Assembly (NCBI RefSeq): GCF_900169785.1
Contig: NZ_FWER01000001.1
Location: 63,765 to 127,764 of the forward strand
Direction of reading: 5' to 3'
Length of the DNA stretch: 64,000 nucleotides
From: Rhizobium sullae
GTDB taxonomy: Bacteria > Pseudomonadota > Alphaproteobacteria > Rhizobiales > Rhizobiaceae
Part shown: piece by piece, positions 19,988-28,471 of the stretch
How positions within the stretch are numbered: the stretch's first letter is position 1
Layout of the letters: every line of letters starts with the position of its first letter
Made by a program: the position numbers and the translations under genes
Notes under the pieces: model-generated
Databases searched by the model: none
The model's input: only the letters and a program-made list of their open reading frames with translations
What the model was told of the DNA's origin: nothing

Positions 19988-20046
19988 GGATCACTGATCC
20001 GTTTTGGCAATCGGATCGCCGATCCACATATACGGATCATTGATCC
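19988..20046. promoter_or_regulatory. Triple operator GGATC-N3-GATCC
   Basis: Three 13-base palindromes follow each other: GGATCACTGATCC (19988-20000), GGATCGCCGATCC (20013-20025) and GGATCATTGATCC (20034-20046), with centres 25 and 21 bases apart. They lie between the SDR start at 19922 and the TetR start at 20064, the position expected for cooperative repression of both. The repeats are direct observation; binding by this TetR protein is inferred. Confidence 0.7.
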
Positions 20047-20063
20047 GCTTATCAAGGCAGTCC

Positions 20064-20642
20064 ATGCGAGCCGACGCAGAAAAAAATCGCAGCCAAATTC
20101 TCACGGTCGCGCGTGACGTCGTCACCGAGCATGGTACCGACGCGTCGATGCGCGATATTGCCCGCCGCGCCGGCGTCGGCTTGGCCACGCTGCTTCGTCA
20201 TTTCCCGACGCGGGAAGCCCTGTTCGAAGCGTTGCTGTGTACCAATCTGGACGCACTGACGCAGAAGGCAGACGAACTCGAAGCGTCGACTTCGGCTGAC
20301 GAAGCACTTCTCTCCTGGTTTCGAGAATTGGTGGCATTCACCCAAAGCTATAGGGGCGTTGTCGCCATGATGGCGGCCGCCCGCACGAACCTGGACTCCG
20401 CTCTTTATGCTTCATGCGCAGCGGTGCACGCAGCAGGCGCGCGACTACTGCTCCATGCTCAGGGCGAGGGAACGGCGCGCGCCGATATGAGTGGGGACGA
20501 CCTGTTCGCCCTGATAACGGCTCTCGGCTGGGCGGTCGACCAACCCTCATTCGCGCCACGGGCAGATCATCTCGTTCACCTCATTACGAGCGCCATCCTG
20601 ACAAGCCCTTCAAGCAACGATGCCAAGCAGGCAGCGTGTTGA
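20064..20642 (+). CDS. TetR/AcrR family transcriptional regulator
   Basis: A 192-residue regulator. The HTH runs over about residues 7-55 (SQILTVARDVVTEHGTDASMRDIARRAGVGLATLLRHFPTREALFEAL), followed by an all-helical ligand domain (ALLSWFRELVAFTQSYRG). The ATG at 20064 is chosen because the domain begins right after it; an earlier start would lie across the operator array. It is divergent from the SDR at 19188 and probably represses both genes through the three GGATC palindromes. Confidence 0.87.
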   Translation: MRADAEKNRSQILTVARDVVTEHGTDASMRDIARRAGVGLATLLRHFPTREALFEALLCTNLDALTQKADELEASTSADEALLSWFRELVAFTQSYRGVVAMMAAARTNLDSALYASCAAVHAAGARLLLHAQGEGTARADMSGDDLFALITALGWAVDQPSFAPRADHLVHLITSAILTSPSSNDAKQAAC

Positions 20643-20828
20643 ATCAGATCAGCAATCGGATGATCGAAGTTATTTTTCGGAATCATCCCGGATGGGCGTG
20701 AACGTCGCGATGTGGGCACAAAGGAGACTCGCGCACCGTTCGCACGCGTTGTTCCGCGATTACCGGTGCGGGCAACGTCGGTGCCCGCGCTGATGCTCCG
20801 CACCACGGCATGCGCCTCTCGTTCTTTG

Positions 20829-21509
20829 TCACGCTTGCCCCGGCTCAGCCGCCAGCGATTTTGTAAGGCGCGCCGCCAGCTGTTCTCCCGCTTGCTTGGC
20901 GGCGGCGTGCGCCTGCTTAAGATTGGACGCCGCGAGGTCCCGCAAAGAGGCCATAGCGGGATTAACATCAGCGAGGGTCAGCTCGACATCGATGAGTTGG
21001 AGGTCCAATCCCCAGTTGTCTTCGAAGATGCGCCTAAGCCAGGGCGTCGCGTGGTCCCAGCCTTCCTTGGGCATGCCAGGGCCGTACGCGCCTCCACGCG
21101 CTGAGATCAGATAGGCGGGACGCTTCGAGATCGGCGACGGCACCTTAACGGTGAAACGCGGTTCGGTGACCAGAAGGTCAATCCACGCCTTTGCGTGTTG
21201 CGAAACAGCGTAATTGTAGAGCGGAACCGAAAAAATGAAGGCATCTGCTGCCAGCATCTCATCGGCCAATTTGGTTGCCAGCGCTGCCGCCTCCACCTCC
21301 TCCGTCGTGCGTTCGCTGAGGGCCTTTGGACCAGCCTGCACGGCACGGGCCCAAGCTGTTGCAGGCAGGGGTGAAAGGCCAACGTCCCGCCTCACGACAT
21401 CCAGCTCTGCCAGTTGCGTTCGGATAGAGTCCTCGAGCGTGGAAGCTAGAGCGCGGCTTTGAGAGCCGGCGGCACGAATGCTTGCATCCAAACGAAAAAT
21501 CGACGTCAC
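20829..21509 (-). CDS. FMN-dependent NADH-azoreductase-like protein
   Basis: A 226-residue flavodoxin-fold quinone/azo reductase of the AzoR type. The N-terminal phosphate loop is RLDASIRAAGSQSRALA, followed by the FMN-contact segment FSVPLYNYAVSQHAKAWIDLL and an SARGGAYGPG loop. Start is a GTG at 21509, three bases after the stop of the upstream hydrolase, so the two are translationally coupled. Family members reduce quinones, azo dyes or nitro compounds using NAD(P)H and FMN. Confidence 0.85.
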   Translation of the reverse strand: MTSIFRLDASIRAAGSQSRALASTLEDSIRTQLAELDVVRRDVGLSPLPATAWARAVQAGPKALSERTTEEVEAAALATKLADEMLAADAFIFSVPLYNYAVSQHAKAWIDLLVTEPRFTVKVPSPISKRPAYLISARGGAYGPGMPKEGWDHATPWLRRIFEDNWGLDLQLIDVELTLADVNPAMASLRDLAASNLKQAHAAAKQAGEQLAARLTKSLAAEPGQA

Positions 21510-21512
21510 GGC

Positions 21513-22484
21513 TCAAGCCTTCCTCTTGTTGAGAAAGGCGACCAGCGCCTCATTCACTGCCTCAGACGCCTCGAGCTGTGGCCAGTGCCCGATCCCCTCA
21601 AGTGGTAGGAACCCCTGGAGGTTTGGCACGGCCGGCTTGAGATCTTCCTCGTTCAAAGCTCGCATCTTAACCATGCTGTCTGCTGTGCCATACGCAAAGA
21701 AGGCTGGCTGTTGGATCTTCGCCCCGGCAAATGCTTTTGCTTGGTCGAAATAGGGCTGCATGCCGCGATAGATATTCAGTGGGCAGTGGAAGCCATCACG
21801 CTGGAAGCCTGCGATCATCGCCTCGGCGTCCTCACGGTCAGCGAAGGGCGGGATGCCGATCGGGGATGGCCGGTGCATATCTTTGCTTGGGTCCATCGGA
21901 CCCCACGCTTCGGAAGCATTGGGCAACCCCGACATCCAATAGAGAGCGCCCGGGAAAGTCGTGGCCGCATCCGCCCACTCCTGGTCGGCCTCCGGCTTCA
22001 TGTGGCGGAACATATAAAAGGCTCCCTCCTTGCCGGCGGCCTTCAGCATTTCGAGCATGCTGGGCCCCGCACCTGGTAGCACCGGAGGGACACTGAGGCC
22101 GAAGACCGCGTCAAACAGATCCGGACGCATCACCGCCGCGTTCCAGCTCACTGTCGCACCGAAGTCGTGGCCGACCAGGGTAGCGCGCTCGATCCCGAGT
22201 TTCGCGAGGATGCCGACAAGGTCTCCTACATGGTAGAGAACCGTGTAAAGCGCGGCGTCTTCAGGCTTGGAGCTATCGCCGTAACCACGCGTATCGAACG
22301 ATATCGCACGGTAACCCGCGGCCGCGACTGCCGCCATCTGCCGGCGCCAGCCCCGCCATCCGTCAGGAAAGCCGTGAACGAACAGCACAGCCGGGCCATC
22401 GCCTTCCTCGACAACGTTCAGCTTGACGCCATTGGTTTCTACAAAGGTCTGCTTCAGCGATCTATTCCGATCCACGAAAGTCAT
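21513..22484 (-). CDS. Alpha/beta hydrolase, epoxide-hydrolase type
   Basis: A 323-residue alpha/beta hydrolase. The oxyanion motif is HGFPDGW near residue 38, the nucleophile is Asp in LVGHDFGAT near residue 105, and the catalytic histidine is in GIGHWPQLEA near residue 300. An aspartate nucleophile rather than serine fits soluble epoxide hydrolases and haloalkane dehalogenases; HGFPDGWRGWR and the cap region favour the former. It is coupled to the azoreductase gene downstream, suggesting joint detoxification of aromatic or epoxide compounds. Confidence 0.85.
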   Translation of the reverse strand: MTFVDRNRSLKQTFVETNGVKLNVVEEGDGPAVLFVHGFPDGWRGWRRQMAAVAAAGYRAISFDTRGYGDSSKPEDAALYTVLYHVGDLVGILAKLGIERATLVGHDFGATVSWNAAVMRPDLFDAVFGLSVPPVLPGAGPSMLEMLKAAGKEGAFYMFRHMKPEADQEWADAATTFPGALYWMSGLPNASEAWGPMDPSKDMHRPSPIGIPPFADREDAEAMIAGFQRDGFHCPLNIYRGMQPYFDQAKAFAGAKIQQPAFFAYGTADSMVKMRALNEEDLKPAVPNLQGFLPLEGIGHWPQLEASEAVNEALVAFLNKRKA

Positions 22485-22625
22485 CTTTCATGCTCCATTT
22501 GAATTGTGAAATTGACGCACGCGATGCGGCGACCGCTGAGATCGATCTGTGAAGTATACAGTTCGATAATAGTTCGCGTGCGATCGAGATGGTGTTCGGG
22601 TTACTTTGAACTCTCTGTCATCCGT

Positions 22626-22665
22626 CTCGGAGTCAGTCGCAGACTAACCGCTGCCTGACTCCGAG
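22626..22665 (-). terminator. Hairpin after the crotonase-like gene
   Basis: CTCGGAGTCAG (22626-22636) pairs perfectly with CTGACTCCGAG (22655-22665). The stem lies 25 bases beyond the stop at 22690 on the minus strand. There is no T-run after it, so it may be a weak terminator or an RNA-stabilising hairpin. Confidence 0.5.
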
Positions 22666-22689
22666 AATTGATGTCAGCACCGGATCGAG

Positions 22690-23478
22690 TTACTTCCCTG
22701 CGAACTGGATCTTCGGGATCGGCTCGTGTTTGCGCACAGCCGCGACCGCAATGGCCATTCCCTCTGCGCCATCCTTGGTGTCGAGGATGCCAGCGCCGAG
22801 CTGGGTGGAGATTATGTCGGCAGCTGCAACGCCGCCGGTAGCCCAGGTGCGGATGAGCGTGCGCGCCTTGCCGTACGCGAGGGTCGGCCCTGTCGCGAGA
22901 TGCCGCACGAGTTCGTCGGAGACCTCCTCCAACTTGCCGTCAGGCGCTGAATGGGTTGCGATACCCAGATCGACTGCGACCTTTCCGAAAATTGGCTCCG
23001 AAAGCAGGACGAAGCGAGTAGCGAGTGTTTTGCCGACGCGATCGGCGAGCCGCTGCACCCCGCCTGCCATTGGAATGCCGCCGACCGACACTTCCGGGAG
23101 GACGAGCATCGCCGACTCTGCGACGACCAGGAAATCGAACGCCAGGAGCAGTTCGAAACCGCCGCCCAAGGCCATCCCTGCTACCGAAGCAACCGTGGGG
23201 ACGGGCAGTTCCTCGATGAGACGGATCGAAGCCAGGATGTCGGCCGCAAACGCTTCGAGAAATTTCGAGCCCTTGTCACCGATGGCGCCCAGATCGTCTG
23301 CCACGGCGATGTTGCCGGACGCGGACGTCAAGTGAAGGACGCGGATGTCGCTTGCATATGCCTGGCGAACGGCGGCCCGCAGCGACGAGGGAAAGTCGGA
23401 CCCTGGCTCGCTGTCTGCATCACCGAGCAAGATCAGTTTGCCCACCGCACCGTGTTGCTCGAAGCGGAACGAACTCAT
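22690..23478 (-). CDS. Enoyl-CoA hydratase/isomerase (crotonase) family protein
   Basis: A 262-residue crotonase-fold protein. The oxyanion-hole segment GMALGGGFELLLAFDFLV is in the middle, and PEVSVGGIPMAGGVQRLADRVG follows with a candidate acidic residue. The first oxyanion segment, usually AFCAGADL, reads SGNIAVADDLGAI, so it is divergent and the exact reaction cannot be named. A strong AGGAGGT site precedes the ATG. It is divergent from the tandem TetR gene, which probably controls it. Confidence 0.8.
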   Translation of the reverse strand: MSSFRFEQHGAVGKLILLGDADSEPGSDFPSSLRAAVRQAYASDIRVLHLTSASGNIAVADDLGAIGDKGSKFLEAFAADILASIRLIEELPVPTVASVAGMALGGGFELLLAFDFLVVAESAMLVLPEVSVGGIPMAGGVQRLADRVGKTLATRFVLLSEPIFGKVAVDLGIATHSAPDGKLEEVSDELVRHLATGPTLAYGKARTLIRTWATGGVAAADIISTQLGAGILDTKDGAEGMAIAVAAVRKHEPIPKIQFAGK

Positions 23479-23613
23479 GTTTTACCTCCTAGTTTGCTGA
23501 CTATCTAGCCAGGCAGGCCTAACACCTGCTACAAAATGGCCCGTCTCTCACGTCGCGATTGGCGGATAACCAAACCAGTTATGTTATGTACGTTACAGAA
23601 TGGAGTGCTGTCA

Positions 23614-24846
23614 ATGGCCCGCCCCCGTGCGTTCGAAGAAAGCGAAGTGCTAGATCGCGCGGCGGACGTCTTCGGTCGCCGGGGCTACGACGGCTCAACC
23701 ATGGCGGAACTGACGGCCGCAATGGGCTTGAACTCTCCCAGCATCTACGCGGCTTTCGGAAGCAAGCGCGGGCTTTTCGACGCTGTTCTCGGCCGCTGTA
23801 GTGCCCGCGAGGACGAGCACTGGGAGTGGGCGCTCACAGCCCCCACGGCCGAAGAAGTCGTCAAGCGCTTGCTGACGACCTCGCCAGCGCAGGAGTCCAG
23901 CCGCATACTCGTTCATGCGGGCTTGGCGATGGGCAGTGAGAATGCCGACATTCCCGCTGCCCTGCTTCATCGCCGCCAATCGGCAGAACTGAAACTGCGA
24001 GACCGGTTCGAGGAGGCGAAACGGAGTGGCGAACTCCCTGTGGACGCTGATGCCTCAGGGCTGGCGAGCTATGTGACGTCGGTTCTCGGCGGCCTCGCCA
24101 TGAAAGCCGCCGGCGGCGCGCCGCACGACGACTTGCGAGAGGGTGCCGAACAGGCGATGGCGGCCTGGCGGGCGATCAGCGACGTTGCGGCCGCCGCGAG
24201 CGCTTCAACGAGGGGGGCGGCACCGGCAGGCGAGTTAGGCCGCGACCCGCGAAGGTTCAGCGCCGACACAGCGCTCGATGCTGCCATGAAGGTCTTTTGG
24301 ACCAAGGGTTTCGCGGGCGCATCGTTGAATGATCTCACTGAGGCGATGGGAATCACTCGACCCAGTCTCTACGCCGCATTCGGCAACAAAGAAGCATTGT
24401 TTTTCAAGGCCCTCGACCTCTATCAGTCACTTCGTAAAGACTACCTAACTGAAGCGCTCCAAGCTCCGACGGCGCGAGACGTTTTCGAAGCGCTGCTCAG
24501 GGGAGCGCTACGCGATCAGCAGGCAGAGGGGCAACCGCGCGGCTGCCTCATGGTTCTTAACGCAATGCAAGGCGGTGATGAGGCGCAGCCCATCCGCAAC
24601 GAAGTCCTCAGGCGCCAGGCCATCGGGCGCGACTTGCTCGCGGCCCGGTTTGAGCGGGCCAAACGCGACGGCGACCTGTTGCCGACCGTCAATGTCGAAG
24701 GTCTCGTGCGCTTTGTCCAATCCCTGATGCACGGCATCCTCATGCAGGGAGGGGCCGGCGCAAGCCAACGTGAGCTTGAGGCGTTGGTTGAGAGCAGCTT
24801 GACCATGTGGACCGCATCCGCCGAATTACCGGTCAGTAAAGATTAG
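23614..24846 (+). CDS. Tandem TetR regulator: two complete TetR units in one chain
   Basis: A 410-residue protein with two full TetR-like halves. Half one (about 1-200) has the HTH RAADVFGRRGYDGSTMAELTAAMGLNSPSIYAAFGSKRGLF. Half two (about 210-410) has AAMKVFWTKGFAGASLNDLTEAMGITRPSLYAAFGNKEALF. Each is followed by its own helical C-terminal domain, and an Ala/Gly-rich linker (AAAASASTRGAAPAGELG) joins them. Normal TetR proteins have about 200 residues and act as dimers; here one chain could act as a covalent pseudo-dimer or bind two half-sites. I use the ATG at 23614. It is divergent from the crotonase gene across 135 bases. Confidence 0.88.
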   Translation: MARPRAFEESEVLDRAADVFGRRGYDGSTMAELTAAMGLNSPSIYAAFGSKRGLFDAVLGRCSAREDEHWEWALTAPTAEEVVKRLLTTSPAQESSRILVHAGLAMGSENADIPAALLHRRQSAELKLRDRFEEAKRSGELPVDADASGLASYVTSVLGGLAMKAAGGAPHDDLREGAEQAMAAWRAISDVAAAASASTRGAAPAGELGRDPRRFSADTALDAAMKVFWTKGFAGASLNDLTEAMGITRPSLYAAFGNKEALFFKALDLYQSLRKDYLTEALQAPTARDVFEALLRGALRDQQAEGQPRGCLMVLNAMQGGDEAQPIRNEVLRRQAIGRDLLAARFERAKRDGDLLPTVNVEGLVRFVQSLMHGILMQGGAGASQRELEALVESSLTMWTASAELPVSKD

Positions 24847-25843
24847 GCACAGCTAATCTGTCAAGATCTTTACCGATCGGTAGATTGTCCTTCGCTGTCT
24901 GGGGCCCGCCGGGGTGGGAGTAGCCATCGCGGACGCCACAATTCCCGAAGACGACCGCTCGCTGCGCTCACGATTTCCGTGAACCAAGCACGCGCGCGGC
25001 GATTAGTCTGAAACACCGGTAGGCAATTTCTCGTTTGTTGACTCGAAGGACCGCTCATGGGTGCAGGTGCCCGACGCGATAGCTGGCCTTCTCGGGAAGT
25101 TCTTTGGCTTTGTGAATCGAAACTCGGCGACCGATCTCAGCGAGGCCCAAGCCACGTTCAATGATCGACAGAAGCGTGGCCTCGAAACGCTGATCCGCTT
25201 GATTGGTCGATCGAAGAGTGCCCGGCTTTCGTTCACTATGTGGTGTCGCTGGAGGATCAACAACGACGGGCGAGCGTGCTTGGCTTCTAGCCGCCATCAC
25301 GGTGGGCTCGTGAATGACCGCTTCTGGAGTTGGCATGGAGAGCCCGGAACGGCTTACTTGAGGTCGGCTGCAGAACGGCGGCTTCTCGCATTACCCAGCC
25401 GATACCGGACAGTCCGTACCCGGCCCCTATCCGGTCGTCCGTACCAGAATATCCCTAGATCGATACCTACCGTTCCTATCGCGGACGCTCAAGAATGTGG
25501 CGTCGCCGGGCGGCATACCACCGCTTCAAGCGATCGCAACTCCATCGCCGACGAAACGTCCGCGACCACGGGCGGCCGATGGACAACTATACAGCCGGCA
25601 CGGCTGTCCTCGCGGCCAAATTGGCCCGGTGGTGCGAATATGCACAACGGATGTTGAGGATTCAGGGGTCCTTCCCCGGTCGCGCACTTCCTAAATAATT
25701 CTGCAGAGGAACCGGCCCGCGCAAAGCCTGTGGGCGGGAAGTGAACGAGTGGTGCACAAAAGCGCGGCCAACAGTTCCTCCCAGCCGCCGTGCGCGAAAT
25801 CGCACGCGTCCGTTCAAGGTCAATCGAGAAGAAAGAAGTCGAC
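24847..25843. other. Gene-free stretch with a TetR-operator-like palindrome
   Basis: About 1 kb with no gene I can support. TACCGATCGGTA at 24871-24882 is a perfect 12-base palindrome of the kind bound by TetR regulators. It lies just past the end of the tandem TetR gene, not at a known promoter. A 93-residue minus-strand frame at 25055-25336 (ending EIGRRVSIHKAKELPEKASY) is open but not recognised. Confidence 0.4.
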
Positions 25844-26341
25844 ATGTATGAAGCAATCAAGTGGCCCGAGGACATGACGCCCAGCCGGTCCCCGATCCAT
25901 TTCACAAACGAATTGGAAGTCGCAGCATCCCCTGAAACCATCTGGTCGCTGCTCGTGGACCATACCGCCTGGCCCAGCTTCTACCCCGGGGTCAAGTATG
26001 TCGAACTACTCGGCGGACACGAGTCGTTGCGCCTTGGCACGCGGTTCGAGACCAATCTGGCCGGCCAGGACGTCTACGCGTCTGTGCAGGAATTCGAGCC
26101 GATGACGCGCATCGCCTGGGGCGGCGGCCCCAAATCGTCCCTCGAATCCAAGGCCTATCACGCCTGGATCATTACCCCCACACCGAACGGAACCCACCTC
26201 TGGACCGAAGAAACAATGCAGGGGCCGCTGTGGATCGAACTGGCCAAGGAAGCTCCAGACATCTTCTGGCGCACGCACGAGAAGCTTCTGCAGGATCTCG
26301 CGAAGGTCGCTACGCAGCGCGGTAAGCCTGCCGCCAGATAA
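25844..26341 (+). CDS. SRPBCC family protein
   Basis: A 165-residue helix-grip (START/Bet v1-like) protein. The N-terminal LEVAASPETIWSLLVDHTAWPSFYPGVKYVELL is the usual first strand and helix, the middle EFEPMTRIAWGGG and AYHAWIITP strands line a ligand pocket, and the final helix is FWRTHEKLLQDLAKVA. GAGAAG precedes the ATG at 25844. It leads a compact same-strand group: this gene, an F420-reductase-like pseudogene, a second SRPBCC gene and an SDR. Such proteins bind hydrophobic ligands or act as cyclases; the role here is unknown. Confidence 0.78.
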   Translation: MYEAIKWPEDMTPSRSPIHFTNELEVAASPETIWSLLVDHTAWPSFYPGVKYVELLGGHESLRLGTRFETNLAGQDVYASVQEFEPMTRIAWGGGPKSSLESKAYHAWIITPTPNGTHLWTEETMQGPLWIELAKEAPDIFWRTHEKLLQDLAKVATQRGKPAAR

Positions 26342-26389
26342 GGCCCGAGCCGACGACGTCCGGGCATCAACATAGATTGGAATAGCAAC

Positions 26390-26987
26390 ATGAGTTACAC
26401 AATTGTCGGTTTCGGTGCAGTGGGCCAGGCGCTTGCCCGCGCCTTCGCTCGCAATAATATCGAAGTCGCGGTCACCAGTCGGCGAGCGCCCGAGGCGCTG
26501 GCGCCGCAGGCTCGCGCGATTGGGCCCACGGTCGTTCCCAAGGCGTTGCAGGATGCAATCAAGGCCGACACCATCGTCCTGGCGGTCCCGTTCTGGGAGC
26601 ACCGAGAGGTTGCCAAGGTCCAAGTTAGCTGGCGAGGCAAGACAATCATCGACGTCACGAACGCGTTTGGCGTTCCCGTTGAAGACCTAGGCAGTCTTCC
26701 ATCCTCCGCCGTCATCGCCAAGGCCTTCCCCGGCGCTCACTTCGTAAAGGGCTTTAACCACTTGCCCGCAGGCGTCCTCGCCGAAGACCCGGTCATCAAC
26801 GGTGGGCGCCGCGTCGTCTTCCTGTCGAGCGATGACGTAAGCGCAACTGCGACGGTCGCCGCGTTGGTCGAGCGGCTACGCGCCGGTTAGCCTCGGCAAG
26901 ATCGCGGAAGGCGGTCAGCTCGTGCAGGCGCGGGACAACAGCTGGGCACCATTGATCTTCCAGGATCTGTTCAAAAGGGACAAATGA
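26390..26987 (+). pseudogene. Frameshifted NADPH-dependent F420-reductase-like gene
   Basis: Starts MSYTIVGFGAVGQALARAFA and matches the intact gene at 5330 over its length, but stops early at 26890 after VERLRAG. The missing tail continues in another frame as GYAPVSLGKIAEGGQLVQAR and ends LIFQDLFKRDK at 26987, three bases before the next ATG. The break fits loss of five bases, one copy of a CGGCT repeat (CGGCTCGGCTACG to CGGCTACG). A 166-residue truncated product would lack the C-terminal part. It could be a true mutation or an assembly error. Confidence 0.75.
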
Positions 26988-26990
26988 ACC

Positions 26991-27494
26991 ATGTACGACC
27001 ATGTAATCTGGCCGGAGCGGTATGACCCCAGAACGTCGGCCATCTATGCGCTGAACGACATCGACATTAAGGCGCCGCCTGAAGTGGTCTGGAAGCTGCT
27101 CGTCGATGCCGAGAATTGGCTGAGCTACTTTCCTGCCGAAGATCAGGTCAAGATTCTGACAGGTGAGGCAGAACTGGCGCTCGGAACCAAGTACAGGCGA
27201 GTCACCGTCGGATTCCCTATGAGCCTTATCGTGACCGAGTTCGAGCCCTTGCGCCGGCTCGCTTGGGCGACGACTGTCGACGGCGATGAGACCGGCTCGA
27301 GCGCATTTCACGGCTGGGTTATCACGCCGACCAACGATGGCTGCCATGTGCTGACCGAGGAGACGCAACAGGGAGCCTGGTTTCTGGACTTGCTCGGGCA
27401 CAAGCATCCCGGCGCGCTCTACCGCTATCACCAGGAGTGGGTCGAAAGCCTCGCCCGCGCAGCGGAGGCTGAAGCAGCAAAGAAAGCGAGCTGA
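26991..27494 (+). CDS. SRPBCC family protein
   Basis: A 167-residue helix-grip protein, paralogous to the one at 25844. It starts MYDHVIWPERYDPRTSAIYA, then DIKAPPEVVWKLLVDAENWLSYF; the central strands include TEFEPLRRLAWATT and FHGWVITPTNDGCHVLTEETQQG; and a C-terminal helix ends in AAEAEAAKKAS. It starts three bases after the reductase-like pseudogene, so the two were translated as a pair. The same pair, with this gene almost deleted, occurs at 5.3-6.0 kb. Confidence 0.78.
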   Translation: MYDHVIWPERYDPRTSAIYALNDIDIKAPPEVVWKLLVDAENWLSYFPAEDQVKILTGEAELALGTKYRRVTVGFPMSLIVTEFEPLRRLAWATTVDGDETGSSAFHGWVITPTNDGCHVLTEETQQGAWFLDLLGHKHPGALYRYHQEWVESLARAAEAEAAKKAS

Positions 27495-27526
27495 CGCCCC
27501 TGTCCTATAATTGGAGATGAAATAAC

Positions 27527-28321
27527 ATGAATATCGAACTCAAGGGCCGCACAGCGATCATTACGGGGTCAACGGCTGGCATCGGCCGTGCTACCGCGGA
27601 GGGACTGGCCCGTGCCGGCGCGTCGGTCGTCATCAACGGCCGTGGAGAAGCCCGGGTCGACGAGGCGGTGCGGCAGATGCGACAGGCCTTTCCCGGAAGC
27701 GACATCTCGGGCATCGCCGCCGACCTCTCGACAGCAGAGGGCGCCGAGACCTTCTTCGCGCAAGCGCCGGAGGCCGACATCCTCGTCAATAATCTTGGAA
27801 CGGCGGTTCTGAGAGACTTTGCCGACACGACCGACGAGGACTGGCTCAGCATTTTCCAGATCAACGTCATGAGCGGCGTGCGCATGACGCGCCACTACCT
27901 GCCGAATATGGTGCGGCAGGGCTGGGGTCGCGTCGTGTTCGTCAGCAGCGAGTCCGCGCTCAACATTCCCAAAGAGATGATCGACTACGGGGTGACGAAG
28001 ACGGCGCAACTCGCGGTTTCCCGCGGTCTGGCCGAGTCGGTCGCGGGCACCGGCGTCACCGTCAACGCCGTCGTGCCAGGTCCGACCAGATCCGAGATCC
28101 TGTCGAACTGGATGGCAGGACAAGCCAAAGACCAGGGAATCACGCAGGAAGAAGCCGAGCAAGCGTTCTTGAAAGCGGCCCGCCCGACGAGCCTTATCCA
28201 GCGTTTTGCGACGACCGACGAGGTCGCCAACATGATCGTCTATGTGTGCTCGGAGCAGGCTTCGGCGACCACCGGGGCGGCTCTGCGGGTCGATGGCGGC
28301 GTGGTCCGCTTCGTCGCCTGA
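27527..28321 (+). CDS. Short-chain dehydrogenase/reductase (SDR)
   Basis: A 264-residue classical SDR with all expected residues: TGSTAGIG cofactor loop near residue 14, NNLG near 90, the serine in VSSESALN, and YGVTK as the YxxxK site, followed by VNAVVPGPTRSE. GGAG precedes the ATG. It is 32 bases after the second SRPBCC gene and probably in the same operon. The family includes 3-oxoacyl-reductase-like enzymes; the true substrate is unknown. Confidence 0.87.
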   Translation: MNIELKGRTAIITGSTAGIGRATAEGLARAGASVVINGRGEARVDEAVRQMRQAFPGSDISGIAADLSTAEGAETFFAQAPEADILVNNLGTAVLRDFADTTDEDWLSIFQINVMSGVRMTRHYLPNMVRQGWGRVVFVSSESALNIPKEMIDYGVTKTAQLAVSRGLAESVAGTGVTVNAVVPGPTRSEILSNWMAGQAKDQGITQEEAEQAFLKAARPTSLIQRFATTDEVANMIVYVCSEQASATTGAALRVDGGVVRFVA

Positions 28322-28471
28322 TTCTGCGTTCGCACCGGCGGGAGCGTGAAACAACCGTGCCCTGATCACGAAATACACCGATGAGGCATTTGCTGCAGAA
28401 CCGGCTAGCGTCGCAATAAATCATGACCGTCCGCTGCCTCAACCAACCGACCAAAACGGGCTAGAACCACA

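Noticed and set aside
24871..24882. TACCGATCGGTA as operator of the tandem TetR gene
   Set aside because: It is downstream of that gene, and no promoter or start is nearby, so only the palindrome is recorded.
25061..25657. 198-residue plus-strand open frame in the gene-free stretch
   Set aside because: No start context, no family likeness and no codon pattern like the neighbours.
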